Shown: positions 46,113 through 58,091 of the stretch, in pieces
Layout of the letters: each line of letters opens with the position of its first letter
How positions within the stretch are numbered: position 1 is the stretch's first letter
Origin: Annona cherimola
Taxonomy: Eukaryota; Streptophyta; Magnoliopsida; Magnoliales; Annonaceae
Reading direction: 5' to 3'
Length of the DNA: 64,000 nucleotides
Assembly (NCBI GenBank): GCA_030490835.1
Contig: CM059971.1
Location: 73,798,224 to 73,862,223 of the forward strand
The notes under the pieces: generated by a model
What the model was told of the DNA's origin: nothing
What the model saw: the letters and a program-made list of their open reading frames with translations, nothing else
The model's database searches: none
Made by a program: the position numbers and the translations under genes

Positions 46113-47610
46113 TCTGCGGGGGAGCCATGTTACCCCCTCAATTTTTAAAATTTTGATCTTTGATAGAAAATCTAATCCATTCATTATATTTAACATTATT
46201 TATCTATCTAGAAGACCAAGTTTCATCCCGATCAAGTTTGTTTACGGGCTATATTTGTTGAAAAATATATATTTATGTATAAATTATGAAAAATACTTAG
46301 ATTTATTTACACATATATTAGAATATAATAATACTCTACGGAATCATTTATCTATATATAAATGATATTTTTTGATAACTAAAAGAATGACCATCACAAT
46401 CCCAACCCCCTCTAGTCCATAAGTTGGATAGAAGGAGGGATGAAGTAGTCCGTCTATTTCATTTTCAAAAAATTATTTATACAAATTTTCTCCAAAAGAC
46501 AAGCTGGAGGGTTACCCCATCATACCTAAGTTTGAAGAATTACAAGAAACAAAATTGGCCAATGTATGAACAACAGTACTACCCAAACGCATGACATGAA
46601 GAAAAGACAAAGAGATGGTAGAAGCAACAAGAGCTCTAATCTCCTCAATGATTGTCCCTACTGTTGAAAAGATGGGCTTTTCAACTTTCAAAAAATCCAT
46701 AAGAATGAGTGAATTAGATTCCGCTCGTATGTGTTAAAGCTTGTTCTCTAGCGCATATATAGTAGTAAGCAAAATAGCCTTGGCTTCCATAAACAACGAG
46801 TCCATTCTACCCCTGTAGTGCCATCCTTTGGCTGCAATAAAAATCCCTTTGAATCTCTTATGACGGCTGCAAAACTCATACAATCTTTGGCGACGTTCCA
46901 TCTTCTATCCACATTCAATTTGAATGAACCGGCAGATTCAGTCCATTTTGCAACAAGTCGACGATCAAGAAGGTTAGTTCCTATGAAACATTTCGTCGAA
47001 CACAGATGATCTATAAAATTTAAGCACCAATCCTTAAAGTTCCTGATCACTGGTGAGATCCTCTCTTCCCTAAAGCGATTCCTCATATGCCGTATGCGCC
47101 AACAATATAATAAGAAAGGAGAAAGGAGATTTGTCTTTTTCCCCAAAATTAACTTGGACATGGTGTCACGCACCAAGACAGGCTGAAATTTATTGCCCCC
47201 ATGATTGCCCAAAATGCCTCTAAAGGCTTCAGAAACCATCTCGCAGTTAATGAAAAGGTGGTCAATATTCTCTTCCTATTGCCTACGAAATAGACAGTTT
47301 GAATCAACCAAGATCTCACACCCGTGAAGATTCAGTTGCGTAGGAAGGACTTCCTTCAAGAGTCTCCAACCAAAGACCATCACTTTGCTGGGAAATAATA
47401 TTTTAGATGGTTTAGATATCGAAAATACAACTTTAAAATTGATATTTAACATTAAATCATTTTGCTACATTGATTTTCAATGAGAACCATGCACAGTGAT
47501 ATTAGACAAATAAAAGAATTTTTAAAATATTATAAATAATGTTAAACATAATAGATAGAGTAGATTTTCTATCAACTATCAAGATATTAAAAATTGAGGG
47601 GTTTCACATA
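46113..47610. mobile_element. Terminal-inverted-repeat DNA element split by a LINE
   Basis: The left arm (46113-46210) and the right arm (about 47525-47610) are inverted relatives; both contain GATAGAAAATCTA and an ATAAATAATGTTAAA-type block. Without the LINE the element would be about 470 bp, matching the similar uninterrupted copy at 59155-59612 along its whole length. No coding capacity was seen. The superfamily is not certain; Mutator-like is one possibility. Confidence 0.75.
46374..47393 (-). pseudogene. 5'-truncated LINE fragment (zf-RVT and RNase H end of ORF2)
   Basis: Read on the minus strand, the fragment opens inside the zf-RVT domain (PSKVMVFGWRLLKEVLPT near 47390). It continues through DHLFINCE, LLYCWRIRHMRNRF and the RNase H opening (FKLNVD, FAAVIRDSKG), and ends with HTLANFV near 46560. 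At least one stop and a frameshift interrupt it. The 3' end has a stem-loop (46399-46414 with 46429-46441) and an A-run on the minus strand. Flanks read AATGATATTTT and AATAATATTTT, a likely 11-base TSD with one mismatch. It sits inside an inverted-repeat DNA element whose uninterrupted relative is at 59155-59612. Confidence 0.87.
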
Positions 47611-48954
47611 AATGAGATTATTTATTTCTATATGATTTCAAATGTGCATATATTAACAATTTTTATACATAATGTTCGTACTATACATTTTTTCAAAATT
47701 TTTAAAGGTTATATATTCACTCTCAAAATGCGCTATTTTTTGAAGTATAAGTTTGCAATAAAAAAAATTTTAGTGGCATGATAAAAAAAAATATGTATTA
47801 AACATGATTAATGGTTTAAATTTTAAAAAATATATTTCAAAATTTGAAAATCAGGAGTAAGTATAGAAGTTTCCATGCTTAGGTATGTATTAAATCAACC
47901 CTCTTACTTGTTACCTTAATGGGCTGAATGTGCGCCAAAATTTTTGGAAAGGACTACTTCATTTCCCCGTTGTATTGATTTTCAATTCTGATGAGAATAT
48001 ATTTTTAAATTAAAAAATTTCTACTTTCCATTTAAAATTTTCACATTAAAAAGATTAAAATGAAAAAATCGCATCTCACATGAGTCAAAAATATGAAAAA
48101 TTAAATTATCCATTTCACATCCTTTTAATATATTCTAACCATAGTCACCACTCAATGTGAATACATAAACTGCATGAGTGATGACTCATGGCTTTGTTAA
48201 GCAAGTAGCACTTAAAATTTTTGGCGGCTAAAAATGCGTTTGGTGTGGGCTTAAGTGGTAACTGGTAAAAGCAAAAATTTTCACTCATCCCATGTGACTT
48301 TTCATATGATTTGACGTAGCTAATTATCTTATTTTCCAATCGTTACCAGGCTTAAATCAATTTTTCACATCTAAGCAGACTCTTCGAACAGCTAACTTGA
48401 TATATGTAGAATGGCATGAATGGGAGGTTAGGGTTTCAATGTTAATTAAATGCAGTCTCTTTACCCCGCCCTTCTCCTTGGAGTACACTTCCGTCATGTC
48501 TAGTCATCTAAAGTAGTTAATACAGTAAAAAAAAAATCAACATTCCAATTATTATCTTTATTAGATCACTTTCTTACTTTTTGAACCATTGAAATAGATG
48601 AAAATGAATGAAAAAGATAAATACATTAATTATGTAATGCTCTATTTTTATATTTTTACCTATATACTTCAGTTATTTTTTTTATATTTTTCACAAAATT
48701 ATTCTATTCATTCTCACTTTACTTTCACTTAGTAGCATTGCCTCCTTGAATTATTTAAAATTAAACAATTTCTCTTGAAATTTATTTGAAATTTTAAAAT
48801 TATAGTTCACCCTGAGAAATTGTTCCCTTCATTCAAAGCCCTGCTCTCACTTTGCCCTATCATTTATATTTCATTTCATTCCATTCTTATCATTTATATC
48901 TATGCAAATTAACATTCCTGTCCCACATAATTTTTTCAGCTTTTACACATAACT
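47611..48954. other. AT-rich intergenic sequence
   Basis: No supported gene and no repeat that I could bound. Confidence 0.4.
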
Positions 48955-48962
48955 AAATGCAC

Positions 48963-49345
48963 CCTAACCCGCCACGACGCTAGTGGCGTCATGGTAACGG
49001 CTACTGCCTGCTTGTAGGCAGTCAACATTTCGAATACTGCTATTGTTGGATGCAATTGTAATAAATATATGTTTTACACATTAGGCCCTTTGTAATGAGA
49101 TTTTTACAATTTCCTCCCATTTGTGGAGGTTAATAATTTCCCTCCTGTGGTGAGGATTTAGGAAAAAAAAAATTTCTATTGTATGAGGTGTGAATGTACT
49201 TTATTGTAATATGATATTACTTTGTAATGAGAGTTTTACAATTTCCTCCCATTTGTGGAGGTTAATAATTTCCCTCCTGTGGTGAGGATTTAGGGAAAAA
49301 AAAATTTCTATTGTATGAGGTGTGAATGTATTTTATTGTAATATG
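48963..49345 (+). mobile_element. SINE with duplicated 3' body
   Basis: The head has ATGGTAACGGCTACTGCC, a GCCTGC...GTAGGC stem and a B-box-like ACATTTCGAATAC (about 49026-49037). The body then repeats: about 49089-49211 and about 49212-49335 are near-identical units, both with CCTCCCATTTGTGGAGG and ending in TTTATTGTAATATGA. The ending TTGTAAT fits plant SINE tails. Confidence 0.6.
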
Positions 49346-49394
49346 AGAATATCATGATGTATATACAAAAGTATAAAAAAAAATACACCCTAAC

Positions 49395-49640
49395 CCTAAG
49401 TATGGCCACAACAGTTCTATCGTAGAGGTACATCTGTTGGTCTAGAAAGCTACAGGTTGCAAGTTCGAATCTCTCCAAAAACAGAGAGATAATTTTCAAA
49501 ACAGTCCCTCCGAGTGGTAGGGGTTTACAATTCCTCCCGGTGTGAGGTTTTATTAAAATTTTACCTAGTATAGGGTTATAAGAAAATTTCTCTTTATGTT
49601 GTAAGGATCGTAAATGTACTTTATTGTAATATCAGTTGTC
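49395..49640 (+). mobile_element. tRNA-derived SINE
   Basis: AGTTCGAATCTC (49462-49473) is a good B box, preceded by GTAGAGGTACATCTGTTGG as A-box region. The body has TTTACAATTCCTCCCGG and ends near GTACTTTATTGTAATATCAG, as in the neighbouring SINE. Confidence 0.65.
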
Positions 49641-49899
49641 ACATTATATAAAAAATCTCAATAAAAAAATACACCCTAAGTATGAAAATATATTTTTTAA
49701 AAAATAGTGAATTTCAAATGTTATATGTTATATATGAAATTATTCTTATTCAAAAAATAGCTAATTTTGAATGCTTATTAAAAAAATTTACCTATTAAAA
49801 TTTTCTTCAAACAAGCTGTTACTTTCGAATTTTACTTTCTCAGTAAGCTAGGAGAAATTGGATATATGATAAATGTAAAATTAAAAACTTTGAAACAAA

Positions 49900-50301
49900 G
49901 GGTGTGTTTGCGAAGTAATAAAACTTTTGATGAAAAGTTTTTTGTATAATTTTTTTTTTGACACTAGTGTAAAAGGTTTTGAAATGGAAGAAATTGATGA
50001 GATACGGTAAAAAATAAATTGTGTGCTTGGGAAGTTATAAAACTTCTGATGAAAATTTTTTTGTACAAAAGTTTTTTTGACACTAGTATAAAAGTTTTTG
50101 AAATGAAAGAAATTGATATAATGTAGTAAGAATAATGATGAGAATTAAAAAGAATAAAGTTAAAATAAATATGTTAGATGTATGAGTAGTTATGTAGAAA
50201 TGATTGAAAAGTAAGATAGTTTTATAAGAAAAAATGAAGAATAATTAAAAAAATAGTATAGTTATGAAGAGTGAAAATTTTTCATGCAAACAAATACCCC
50301 A
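49900..50301 (+). mobile_element. Tourist-like MITE with duplicated 5' part
   Basis: GGTGTGTTTGCGAAGTAATA starts the element, and a second, similar start (GTGTGCTTGGGAAGTTAT) follows about 120 bases later with the same downstream text. One copy thus either inserted in another or duplicated internally. The end is CAAACAAATACCCC. Confidence 0.65.
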
Positions 50302-50880
50302 AGATAGCAAACTTGTGAAATAATGGGGGATCAATTTGCAAAAATTTGGCGTGACCCACACCCTGTTTATAAATTATTGGCCGCTAGCCTGGGCGGGCTC
50401 CGACCCACGTGTTTGGCAAAACCACAGAAACAGAACGCCAGAAATGCAAACCATGTGTCATGCATGTGTGGGGGCATTTGCTTTTGGACGCCATCACTAC
50501 AAAACAAATTCATGCATCTTACAATAATGACACTTATAAGATACTAATTATTAATTAATTAGCACTTGCATGTTGTGCAGTCCACTTGAAAATTTTAAAA
50601 GCCTGACACTATTTAATTTTATGCGTTTATACGAACGTTATGCCCATGAAACTTGGTCTCATGGACTGTTATTAATTGCAGCTTCCAAAAGAGTTTCAAC
50701 CGCCCTGTTGCACTTGGGATTGTAAATTAACACCACAACTGTAGGACCATTCGTTAGAGAATTTTCTTCACTTTGAAATTTTCATACATCTTGTGTTTTT
50801 TCAAAATTAATTATCAACTGCCGGAGATGTTATTTTTTATGTATATATATTGCAACTATTTCAATTTATATTACATTTAA
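50302..50880. other. Intergenic; short GC-richer patch
   Basis: The patch 50330-50490 is less AT-rich and open in two frames (50323-50547), but no domain is recognisable. Confidence 0.35.
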
Positions 50881-51055
50881 GCCCTAAGACATTTTTACAA
50901 TTTTCTAAGTTAGACAACAAGCTCTCATCAATTAAATTCCTATCAAACATGAGAGAAGTAAAATTTTAGGATACACACGTGCCGAGAATCGAACGTCCAA
51001 CCTCACCGAAATGAGACATAGGCATTACAACCAGGGTGGACCCCAGGTGGTGCCA
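50880..51055 (-). mobile_element. tRNA-derived SINE (minus)
   Basis: On the minus strand ACGTTCGATTCTC is a good B box (about 50983-50995) preceded by CTGGTTGTAATGCCTATG. The body runs left to a T-rich part near 50890. Confidence 0.5.
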
Positions 51056-51405
51056 GAATTATTATTTAAATATTTGTGGGATGATTAGAGATTTCAATTG
51101 AATACGAGAATTGCATTTGCCCAAATCATCAACATCGCATTCTTAGCCTACGTACTTGAGATTTAGGATTAGAATCTTATTGGTGAGCATTTATTTTTCT
51201 GCTGGAATCTTATTTGGAGGTGACCGAAATTAATTTTTAAAAAAATTATATAAATTTTGGACAATTTTTTAAAGTTTAATATTTCATTTTAATTTTTAAA
51301 AGCAACCAATGGGCACTGCCGCATTTGACCATGTGATTTCGTTGATTTGTTAAATTTCACAGGAGTAAAAATCTAAGTGTATATATAAATTTTTAAAAAT
51401 AATTT

Positions 51406-51571
51406 TGGCCATGCAATATCGTTGGCCACTTAGGATTTATAATTTCCTGTCTTTAAGATTTTGGCCATACAATATCGTTGGCCGCTTAGGATTTATAATT
51501 TCCTGTCATCAAGATTCTGGCCATACAATATCGTTGGCCACTTAGGATATATAATTTCCTGTCATCAAGAT
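51406..51571. repeat. Tandem repeat, about 61-bp unit, nearly three copies
   Basis: Each unit has GGCCATACAATATCGTTGGC, CACTTAGGAT and ATAATTTCCTGTC. Confidence 0.9.
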
Positions 51572-51610
51572 GTTTGATGAATTCAATGTGGAGATCTTGG
51601 AATCGGTTAC

Positions 51611-51844
51611 GGATGTGCTGGGAAGCGTAAAACCTTTGATGAAAAGTTTATGCTATAAAAGTTTTTGAATTGATAAAAAATAATGTAATGTGGTTGGTAA
51701 GTTAGTTATATGGATAATTATGTAGAAATGATTGAAAAGTAGAGTAGTTATGTGAGAAAATATAAAAAATAATTAAAAATAAAATAATTGTAAAGATTAC
51801 AAGAAATTATATTAAAAAGTTTTGGTATTTTCGAAACACCCCCC
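51611..51844 (+). mobile_element. Tourist-like MITE copy
   Basis: Starts GGATGTGCTGGGAAGC, has ACCTTTGATGAAAAGTTT and ends TTCGAAACACCCCC. Confidence 0.6.
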
Positions 51845-52413
51845 TACCTTTAAACTTTTGAATTTTTCACTCTTCTAATATATATCCCATCTCTCAATGA
51901 ATGGTACCAATTATGTTTTTTTTTTTTTTTTTCATCATTACGTATGTTTGCAGCCAAGGTTTTGGAACGGGTCAAAAATAAATAATTATGCTTTTAAACA
52001 TTTTTAAAACTTTCAAGTCATCCGTGTTGATCTGCCCATGTTTTTCATATTCTGATCCATGATAATCGAATTTTTCCAAATTCAGAGTACACCAAGACAC
52101 AAAGAACTCCGCTGAGCAGAAAGCGAAATGATTGCAATAGCATCTGAGTCCTTATGTCCAAAAAATTAAGCAGAGTTTGACATGAGAAACAGAAAATTTC
52201 ATGATTCCATTTCATACTCAGATTCAAATGTGGTTACCCATCTAATAACAATAATAATAAAGAAAAGATTCTAGTGTGGTTTCGATGCATGGGAGGGAAG
52301 TACAAGGAGGCCGTCGGCATTTATGAGTAAAATAATGATGGACAGTTGACCGACAGCTCCGAATACCGTTACACAATGATTTAATGAACCGACCCTGCTT
52401 CTTTTTCTATTAA

Positions 52414-52681
52414 GGTGTGTCTGATAATGAATAAAATTTTTAATAAAAAGTTTTGGAAGGTAAAAGTTGTCAAATGATGTGATATGATAGGGGTAATAAT
52501 GAGTAGTAAAGAGGATAAAGTTAAAACGGATAGGTTAGTTGTGTAGAAATAATTGAAAAGTAGGGTGGTTGTATAGGAAAATGTGAAAAAATAATTAAAA
52601 AATATGATAGTTGTGGAGAATAAAAAGTTTTAGATTAAAAAATTTTAACTTGACATTTTTTATGGATCGCCGAACACACCC
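52414..52681 (+). mobile_element. Tourist-like MITE, best-preserved copy
   Basis: Ends are GGTGTGTCTGATAATGAAT and CGCCGAACACACCC, with TAA at 52411-52413 and 52682-52684. Inverted ends with a 3-bp TAA duplication are the mark of Tourist/PIF-Harbinger MITEs. It has no coding capacity. Confidence 0.75.
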
Positions 52682-52739
52682 TAAATTTCTCCTTACCTTG
52701 TCTTCTAATCTCCGCCTTCCCCTTAACTGAAGTGTGTAT

Positions 52740-54100
52740 ATCTGAGGTAAGAGAGTAGAAATAATAAAGATCAATTTGCATAAGAAGACATGGACAATAA
52801 TTAAAGTAGTTCAGTCAATTTTCCAACTCTATTCTTCAAAGTACAGACATCCCTCATGTCTTGAATTCTACTGACTTATGTCAAATACAACTTAGAGCAC
52901 ACACTCTCTTCAAGATTCTAGTTTTAGAAGACCTTTCTCAAACAACATAGGCAGTTCGGTAAGCATAACTCCACCAACCCTTTGCTTATTTTTAAACCTA
53001 GGTCTGAGTCTGTAATACCAAGTCAAGTATTAATACACGCTAATAGAAAATTTAATTAAAAAATTACAATTTATAAATTATATAGAACTTTATGGCACAA
53101 CAAGCTCTTTGATTTGAAGAAGAGAACAGTTGAACTTGAGAGCTTTTACAGAATGCTTGAGAGCTTAACTTTTATCTTCTTTTAATGAAGCTTTGAATGC
53201 AAGTTAGTGAGAAGTTGTGAGTATAATGAATGTTTTTGCTAACTATATCAACTCCTCTCTACTTTGTATTTATAATCTTGAGGGATATTTGAATGTTTGA
53301 AAGCAAGTAGCGTGCATTTAGTGAGCTAGCGCTCGAATTTTTTATGACCATTATGATCGAAATCATTTGTAGGGTTGACCTAGCTTGCAACTTCACTTAA
53401 ATGGCAAATACGGTTGACTTGACCATCGACTTCAACTTAAGTTTTCCCTCTAACAAAGCCTTCTTTCGTGTTCTTCTATCCGATCACTGTTAGAGTCGAT
53501 ATCAAGTGCTGACTTTACCCAAGTCGTAATTGAGGTTAACTTAGCTATCGACTTCAAATTGCTTTTTACTTCCAGCAAAGTCTTCTTTCCTATATGCCTT
53601 TCAAGTCACTATTGGGGGTCAACTTAGGGTTCACCCAAGTCACAGCTAAAGTTGGCTTCAAATGTGACTTCAAATAGGTTTTTCTTCATAGCACCTTCAA
53701 CCTTCTTGAGTTAATTTTTCAATTCGCACAGAAGGTTAACTTTAAGTGTGACTTCACCCAAATCACATCTGGAATTGACTTTAAGAGTTACGTCACATGT
53801 GCCTTCTTCCTTTCCTTTATTTTTGTCTTGAAATCTTTAATGAAATCGCTCTTGGAGTTGACTTGGATATTGATTTCTCCCAACTCTCACATGAGGTCAA
53901 ATTGACTCGCAATTTCACTCTCACTTGGCTGCTTTCTTTTGAGTTTGTCTCCAAATTTGTGCTGAGATCTTCAAGATTTTTATGCATTGTCTTGCATGCG
54001 CTTAACCCAAATTTTGTTAATAATCTAAATTTATTTCAATTTGGTTATTGATCATCAAAACTTATACTGGATTTGCAATTTGCATCATTGAGTTCACATA
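52740..54100. mobile_element. Decayed LTR related to 2878-4522
   Basis: The region follows the same order as the solo LTR at 2878-4522. It has a segment with CACACTCTCTTCAAGATTCTAG, a part with GCGTGCATTTAGTGAGCTAGCG corresponding to 3605-3625, degenerate GTTGACTT / AAGTCGCA units, and an ending with ATTGATCATCAAAAC. Many substitutions and no clear ends show it is much older. Confidence 0.6.
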
Positions 54101-55141
54101 TTCTCATCTCATCTTTATCCAATCCAAGTTGTGAATAGCAACTATATTAGAGACATATTTTGTGTTCATAATTTTATATCTTTAGAAATAAAATCCTCGA
54201 TTAAGAAGGCTCAATCATAGAGAGTCAGTAGGCAGGGGTATCTTCCTTTCTTGTAAAGAGTTCATGGAATGCCCTGCGTTGGAACAACAAAAACCACTAT
54301 TCTCTGCCATTATTGAGATGACCATTGTACTCCTTCCGAAGTTGAAAGGGGCATTGAGGATCACATCTTACTGACCAATAAGCCTTTATAGTGTGATTTA
54401 TAAAATCCTTATGAAAGTCCTAGTAAACAAGCTTAGGCAATGTCTAGACTTAATCCTTAATGACAACCAAAGTGCTTTCATGCCTGACCATTTGATATTA
54501 GATAATATGTCAATTGTATATGAGGTCATCCATTCGTTATACATGAGAAAAAAAAGGGCAAGAAATAGGAAATCACAAATAAATTGAACATGTCAAAAGC
54601 CTACAATGAGATCAAGTGAGATTTCTTATTTCATATAATGAGATGATTAAATTTGAGTGAGAAGTAGATAGAATAGGTCAATGCATGCCTTAGCAAGATG
54701 AGCTATAAAGTCTTAATGAATGAGTTTCTAATCGATATTTTCAAACCCAATTGCAACTTGAGGTAAGGAGATCCCCTCTCTCCATACCTTTTCTTAATCT
54801 ATGCAAAGGATTCCTCCTCTCTACTATTTAAGGCTATAAGCGAAAACAGATGAATGCAGTTCACATTAGTAGAGGTGACCTTTGCGTCAAACATCCATTT
54901 TTCGTTAATGATCCCATTCTTTTTACTCGACAGCCAGGAACGATATCAGGTGGTTATTACACATCCTTCAGATATACAACAAATGTTTGGGCCAACAAAT
55001 AAATGTCGTAAAAACTGCTATGTTCTTCAGCACGAATATGAGGCCACAGCAAAGGTGGGAGATGTAACATATAATAGGCTCAAATGGTAAGTACACTCAA
55101 ACATATTTTGGGCTTGTGGCGTGGTTAGGAAGATCAAAAAA

Positions 55142-55143
<2 letters not shown>

Positions 55144-55192
<49 letters not shown>
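55144..55192. repeat. (TA)n microsatellite
   Basis: About 48 bases of alternating AT directly left of the MITE at 55207. Confidence 0.95.
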
Positions 55193-55194
<2 letters not shown>

Positions 55195-55206
55195 GATAAA
55201 AGAGAG

Positions 55207-55539
55207 GGGAACCGATCTCCTGCACCCGGGAGCAAGTAGCATTGCTTGCTCCCGGGTGCACACACCTATTTATTTTTATTTTTTTTGAATTTTTTTTTTT
55301 AAATGTTAATATAGGTGTATTTAACATGCGAATAAATTTTTACCATTTTTGGAGTATTTTACATATTTATCTTTTATTTTTGAACTGATTTTCAAAAATC
55401 AAAAATAAATATCTAAAAATCTCCAAAAATGGTAAAAATTTATATACATGTCAAATACGCTTGGGCTAACAAGTTTATGAAAAAAAATTTAAAAAAAAAA
55501 AAAAAGGTGTATGCGCTCGGGAGCAGGAGATCGGTTCTC
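55207..55539. mobile_element. Mutator-type palindromic MITE (tips GAACCGATCTCCTGC)
   Basis: The inverted tips GGGAACCGATCTCCTGCACC and GAGAACCGATCTCCTGCTCC are followed by a subterminal hairpin on the left (GAGCAAGTAGCATTGCTTGCTC). Flanks AAAAGAGAG (55198-55206) and AAAAGAGGG (55540-55548) match at eight of nine. The core has TTTTTACCATTTTTGGAG and, inverted, CTCCAAAAATGGTAAAAAT. It lies inside the decayed third LINE. Confidence 0.75.
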
Positions 55540-56044
55540 AAAAGAGGGTCTTGGGGAAAATACAAGAATGGACACGAAAACACTTGTCTTGGGGGTTGAA
55601 AAGAGGTCCTACATAAATCTATGGCACAAGCTATTCCAAGTTACATAATCATAATACCTCTCTTCCTAGTGCCATAGAGCTTTTGCAATAAGTAAAATGC
55701 AATGATGAGTTGATTTTGGTAGGGAGAATCCAATGAAAAATGCAGAATGAGTAGGTTGTCGCCGAGGAAGATGTGTTTATCTAAGAGGAGAAGACGATTG
55801 GCTTCAGAGATCTTTATTGGGTCAATCACGCTTTGGTGGCAAAACAATTTTGGAGATTGTGGATCAAACCAGATTCTCTGTTTAGTAGAATTCTTAAAAC
55901 AAAATATTTCCCCCATGGCAGCTGATGGGAATTTAGGACAAAGGGATGGGAAACCTGTACTTGGAAAAGCATCTTGAATGCTATGAACGGTCATAAACAT
56001 TGTTTGTCAATAGCGAATTGGGACAGGTCCGCAAATGAGGATAA

Positions 56045-56300
56045 AATGTCAAGTTAAAACTTTTCAATCTAAAATTTTTCACTTTCTACAACTATTATAT
56101 TTTTTAATTATTTTTTAATATTTTCCTATACAACTACCCTATTTTTCAATTATTTCTACACAATTACACATACAACTAACCTATTTATTTTAACTTTATC
56201 CTCTTTATTTCTCATCATTACTCCTATCATATCATATCATTTGACAACTTTTATTCTCCAAAATTTTTCACCGAAAGTTTTATTCATTTCCAAACACACC
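56045..56300 (-). mobile_element. Tourist-like MITE copy (minus) in the third LINE
   Basis: It reads inverted: AAAACTTTTCAATCTAAAAT on the left and CATTTCCAAACACACC on the right, with CCTATCATATCATATCATTT inside. Confidence 0.65.
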
Positions 56301-56352
56301 AAAGCAAAAATTCGCAAAACAATGTGTACCAGAGTACCTCTCAGAGGATGTT

Positions 56353-56762
56353 GGATCCCAATCCTATGCACCCGGGTGCATTCAGCCTCAATGCACCCGG
56401 GTTTACTACACCCATTTTATTTTATTTTTTTTAAAAAAAAATTTCATGAATCTGTTAATATAAGTTTATTTAACATATGTGTCAATTTTTACTATTTTTT
56501 AAGATTTTTAGATATTTTTTTAAGATTTTTAAAAATCAGTGGCATTTTCCGTAATTTAAAATTACCGAAAATGCCACTGATTTTTAAAAATCTTAAAAAA
56601 ATATCTAAAAGTCTCCAAAAATAGTAAAAATTGATATATATGTTAAATAAACCTAGATTAACCATTGTGTAAAAAAAATTTAAAAAACAAATAAAAAAAA
56701 TGGGTGTAGTACACCCGGGTGCATTGAGGCTGAATGCACCCGGGTGCATAGGATTGGGATCC
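56353..56762. mobile_element. Mutator-type palindromic MITE, exact 9-bp TSD
   Basis: The inverted ends of about 62 bases, starting GGATCCCAATCCTATGCACC, differ at about one position. The 9-bp duplication GAGGATGTT is exact (56344-56352, 56763-56771). Each end holds two GCACCCGGGT motifs, able to pair locally, and the centre is palindromic around TTTCCGTAATTTAAAATTAC. The two short frames across it are not genes. Confidence 0.88.
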
Positions 56763-58091
56763 GAGGATGTTACGGTGTTTTTTTTTTTTTTTTCTTTTAA
56801 TTGATGAGAGGGTCGGCCAGTGGAAAAGAGATCACATATTAGTTGCAGCAGGAGAGGATATGGCAGGCTGCACAAAAAATCCCAAGTTTTTTGGTTCGGG
56901 TGAGGAGGATGAACCTTTCTGAGCATTGGACGCTACTGGGAGATATTCAGGAAAGTCTGCTTATAGGATGTTGATGGAGAATGCACGACAATTGAAAGAA
57001 GTGAACTGGTTGGCAACACAAAATGATTTGGACAAGAAAGTATTTCGGTTGATTTGGAAGCTCAAACTCTCTCCAAAGGTTATTATTTTTGGGTTCCGCT
57101 AGTTTCTTAACATTCTAGCAATGAAGGTAAATCTTCTTAACAGAGTAATTGAAATCGCGACACTATGTGGCGTATGCCAAAGGGAGGCAGAGGATAGCAA
57201 CCATATACTCGGAAAATTGCGATCAGGTATGGATGACATCTGCAAGAATGTTGGAGAAAGGCTACAGGCGCAAGACATTTTAAACAAGCCCAAGAAATGT
57301 TTCATGAGCTTCGTAGCAGGGGCAGTGGTGAACAAATGAGCATCTTCATCCTTCTGTGCTGGTGCTTATGGTTTCTCAAACAAAAACTATGCTGGAGGAG
57401 AGCAACTGGTTACTGACGCGATCTATTCTGTTTGATGCAGCAAAGGGATTGACACGGGGGGTTGTTGATGAGGGAGCTGATCACACATTGGAAAAGGCCA
57501 TGCATTGGACAAGTGAAGTTGAATGTAGATGAGAGAAGAAGAATGCAGTGTAGGGTGATGGGTATTGGTGTGGCCATGAGGGATGCAGGAGGGGCTTTCA
57601 TAGCAGCCAAGGCCAGAAAGGTTGCAGAAATGGGTGCTGTAAGTATGGAATCCTTGGCGATTCTCCGATAAGTAGAATGGATCCAGCATGCATGTGGAGG
57701 GGGTTATACAGAGCTTGAACTGGAATCGAATTCGTTGGTGCTTATCGATTTGTTAAATACAAAAGAGCCAGTAAAATCAAATGTGGAAATAATCATCGAG
57801 AAGATTCATCAAATTTCGAGTGGGTGTGGTGGGTGTCCTTGTCATACACGTCTTAAAGGATTGGCAACCAGACCACTCACTAGTAGGCTGATTTCTCATC
57901 TTTACGACTGCAAAATTGTGGAGAGTGGTGAGGGGAACCTCCCCGATGTGTTCGAGAATGGCTTTGTAAAGACCTGAATTACTTACTAAATATATGAAGT
58001 TAATTAGCCGACCTCTGAGTCATCGGGATGCATATTGGTATGTCGTGGATGAAGGGGGTTTTTTTCTGGCCTTTTTATTATATAAAAAAAA

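Larger units (their letters stand above)
54215..58091 (+). pseudogene. Decayed third LINE (RT to RNase H), interrupted by three insertions
   Basis: RT remnants run from about 54330: PISLYSVIYKILMKVL, NQSAFMPDHLILDNM, then GDPLSPYLF near 54770 and a box reading FVNDPILF at 54901. The RT C-terminal part (ALVAKQFWRL, RILKTKYFP) is at about 55830-55920, zf-RVT fragments (KLSPKVIIFGFR, CGVCQREAEDSNHIL) at about 57060-57215, and RNase H (KLNVDERRR, GIGVAMRDAGG) from about 57510 to 57980. Many stops and shifts show old decay. It is interrupted by MITEs at 55207-55539, 56045-56300 and 56353-56762. A T-rich and A-rich tail near 58060-58091 may be its 3' end. Confidence 0.85.
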
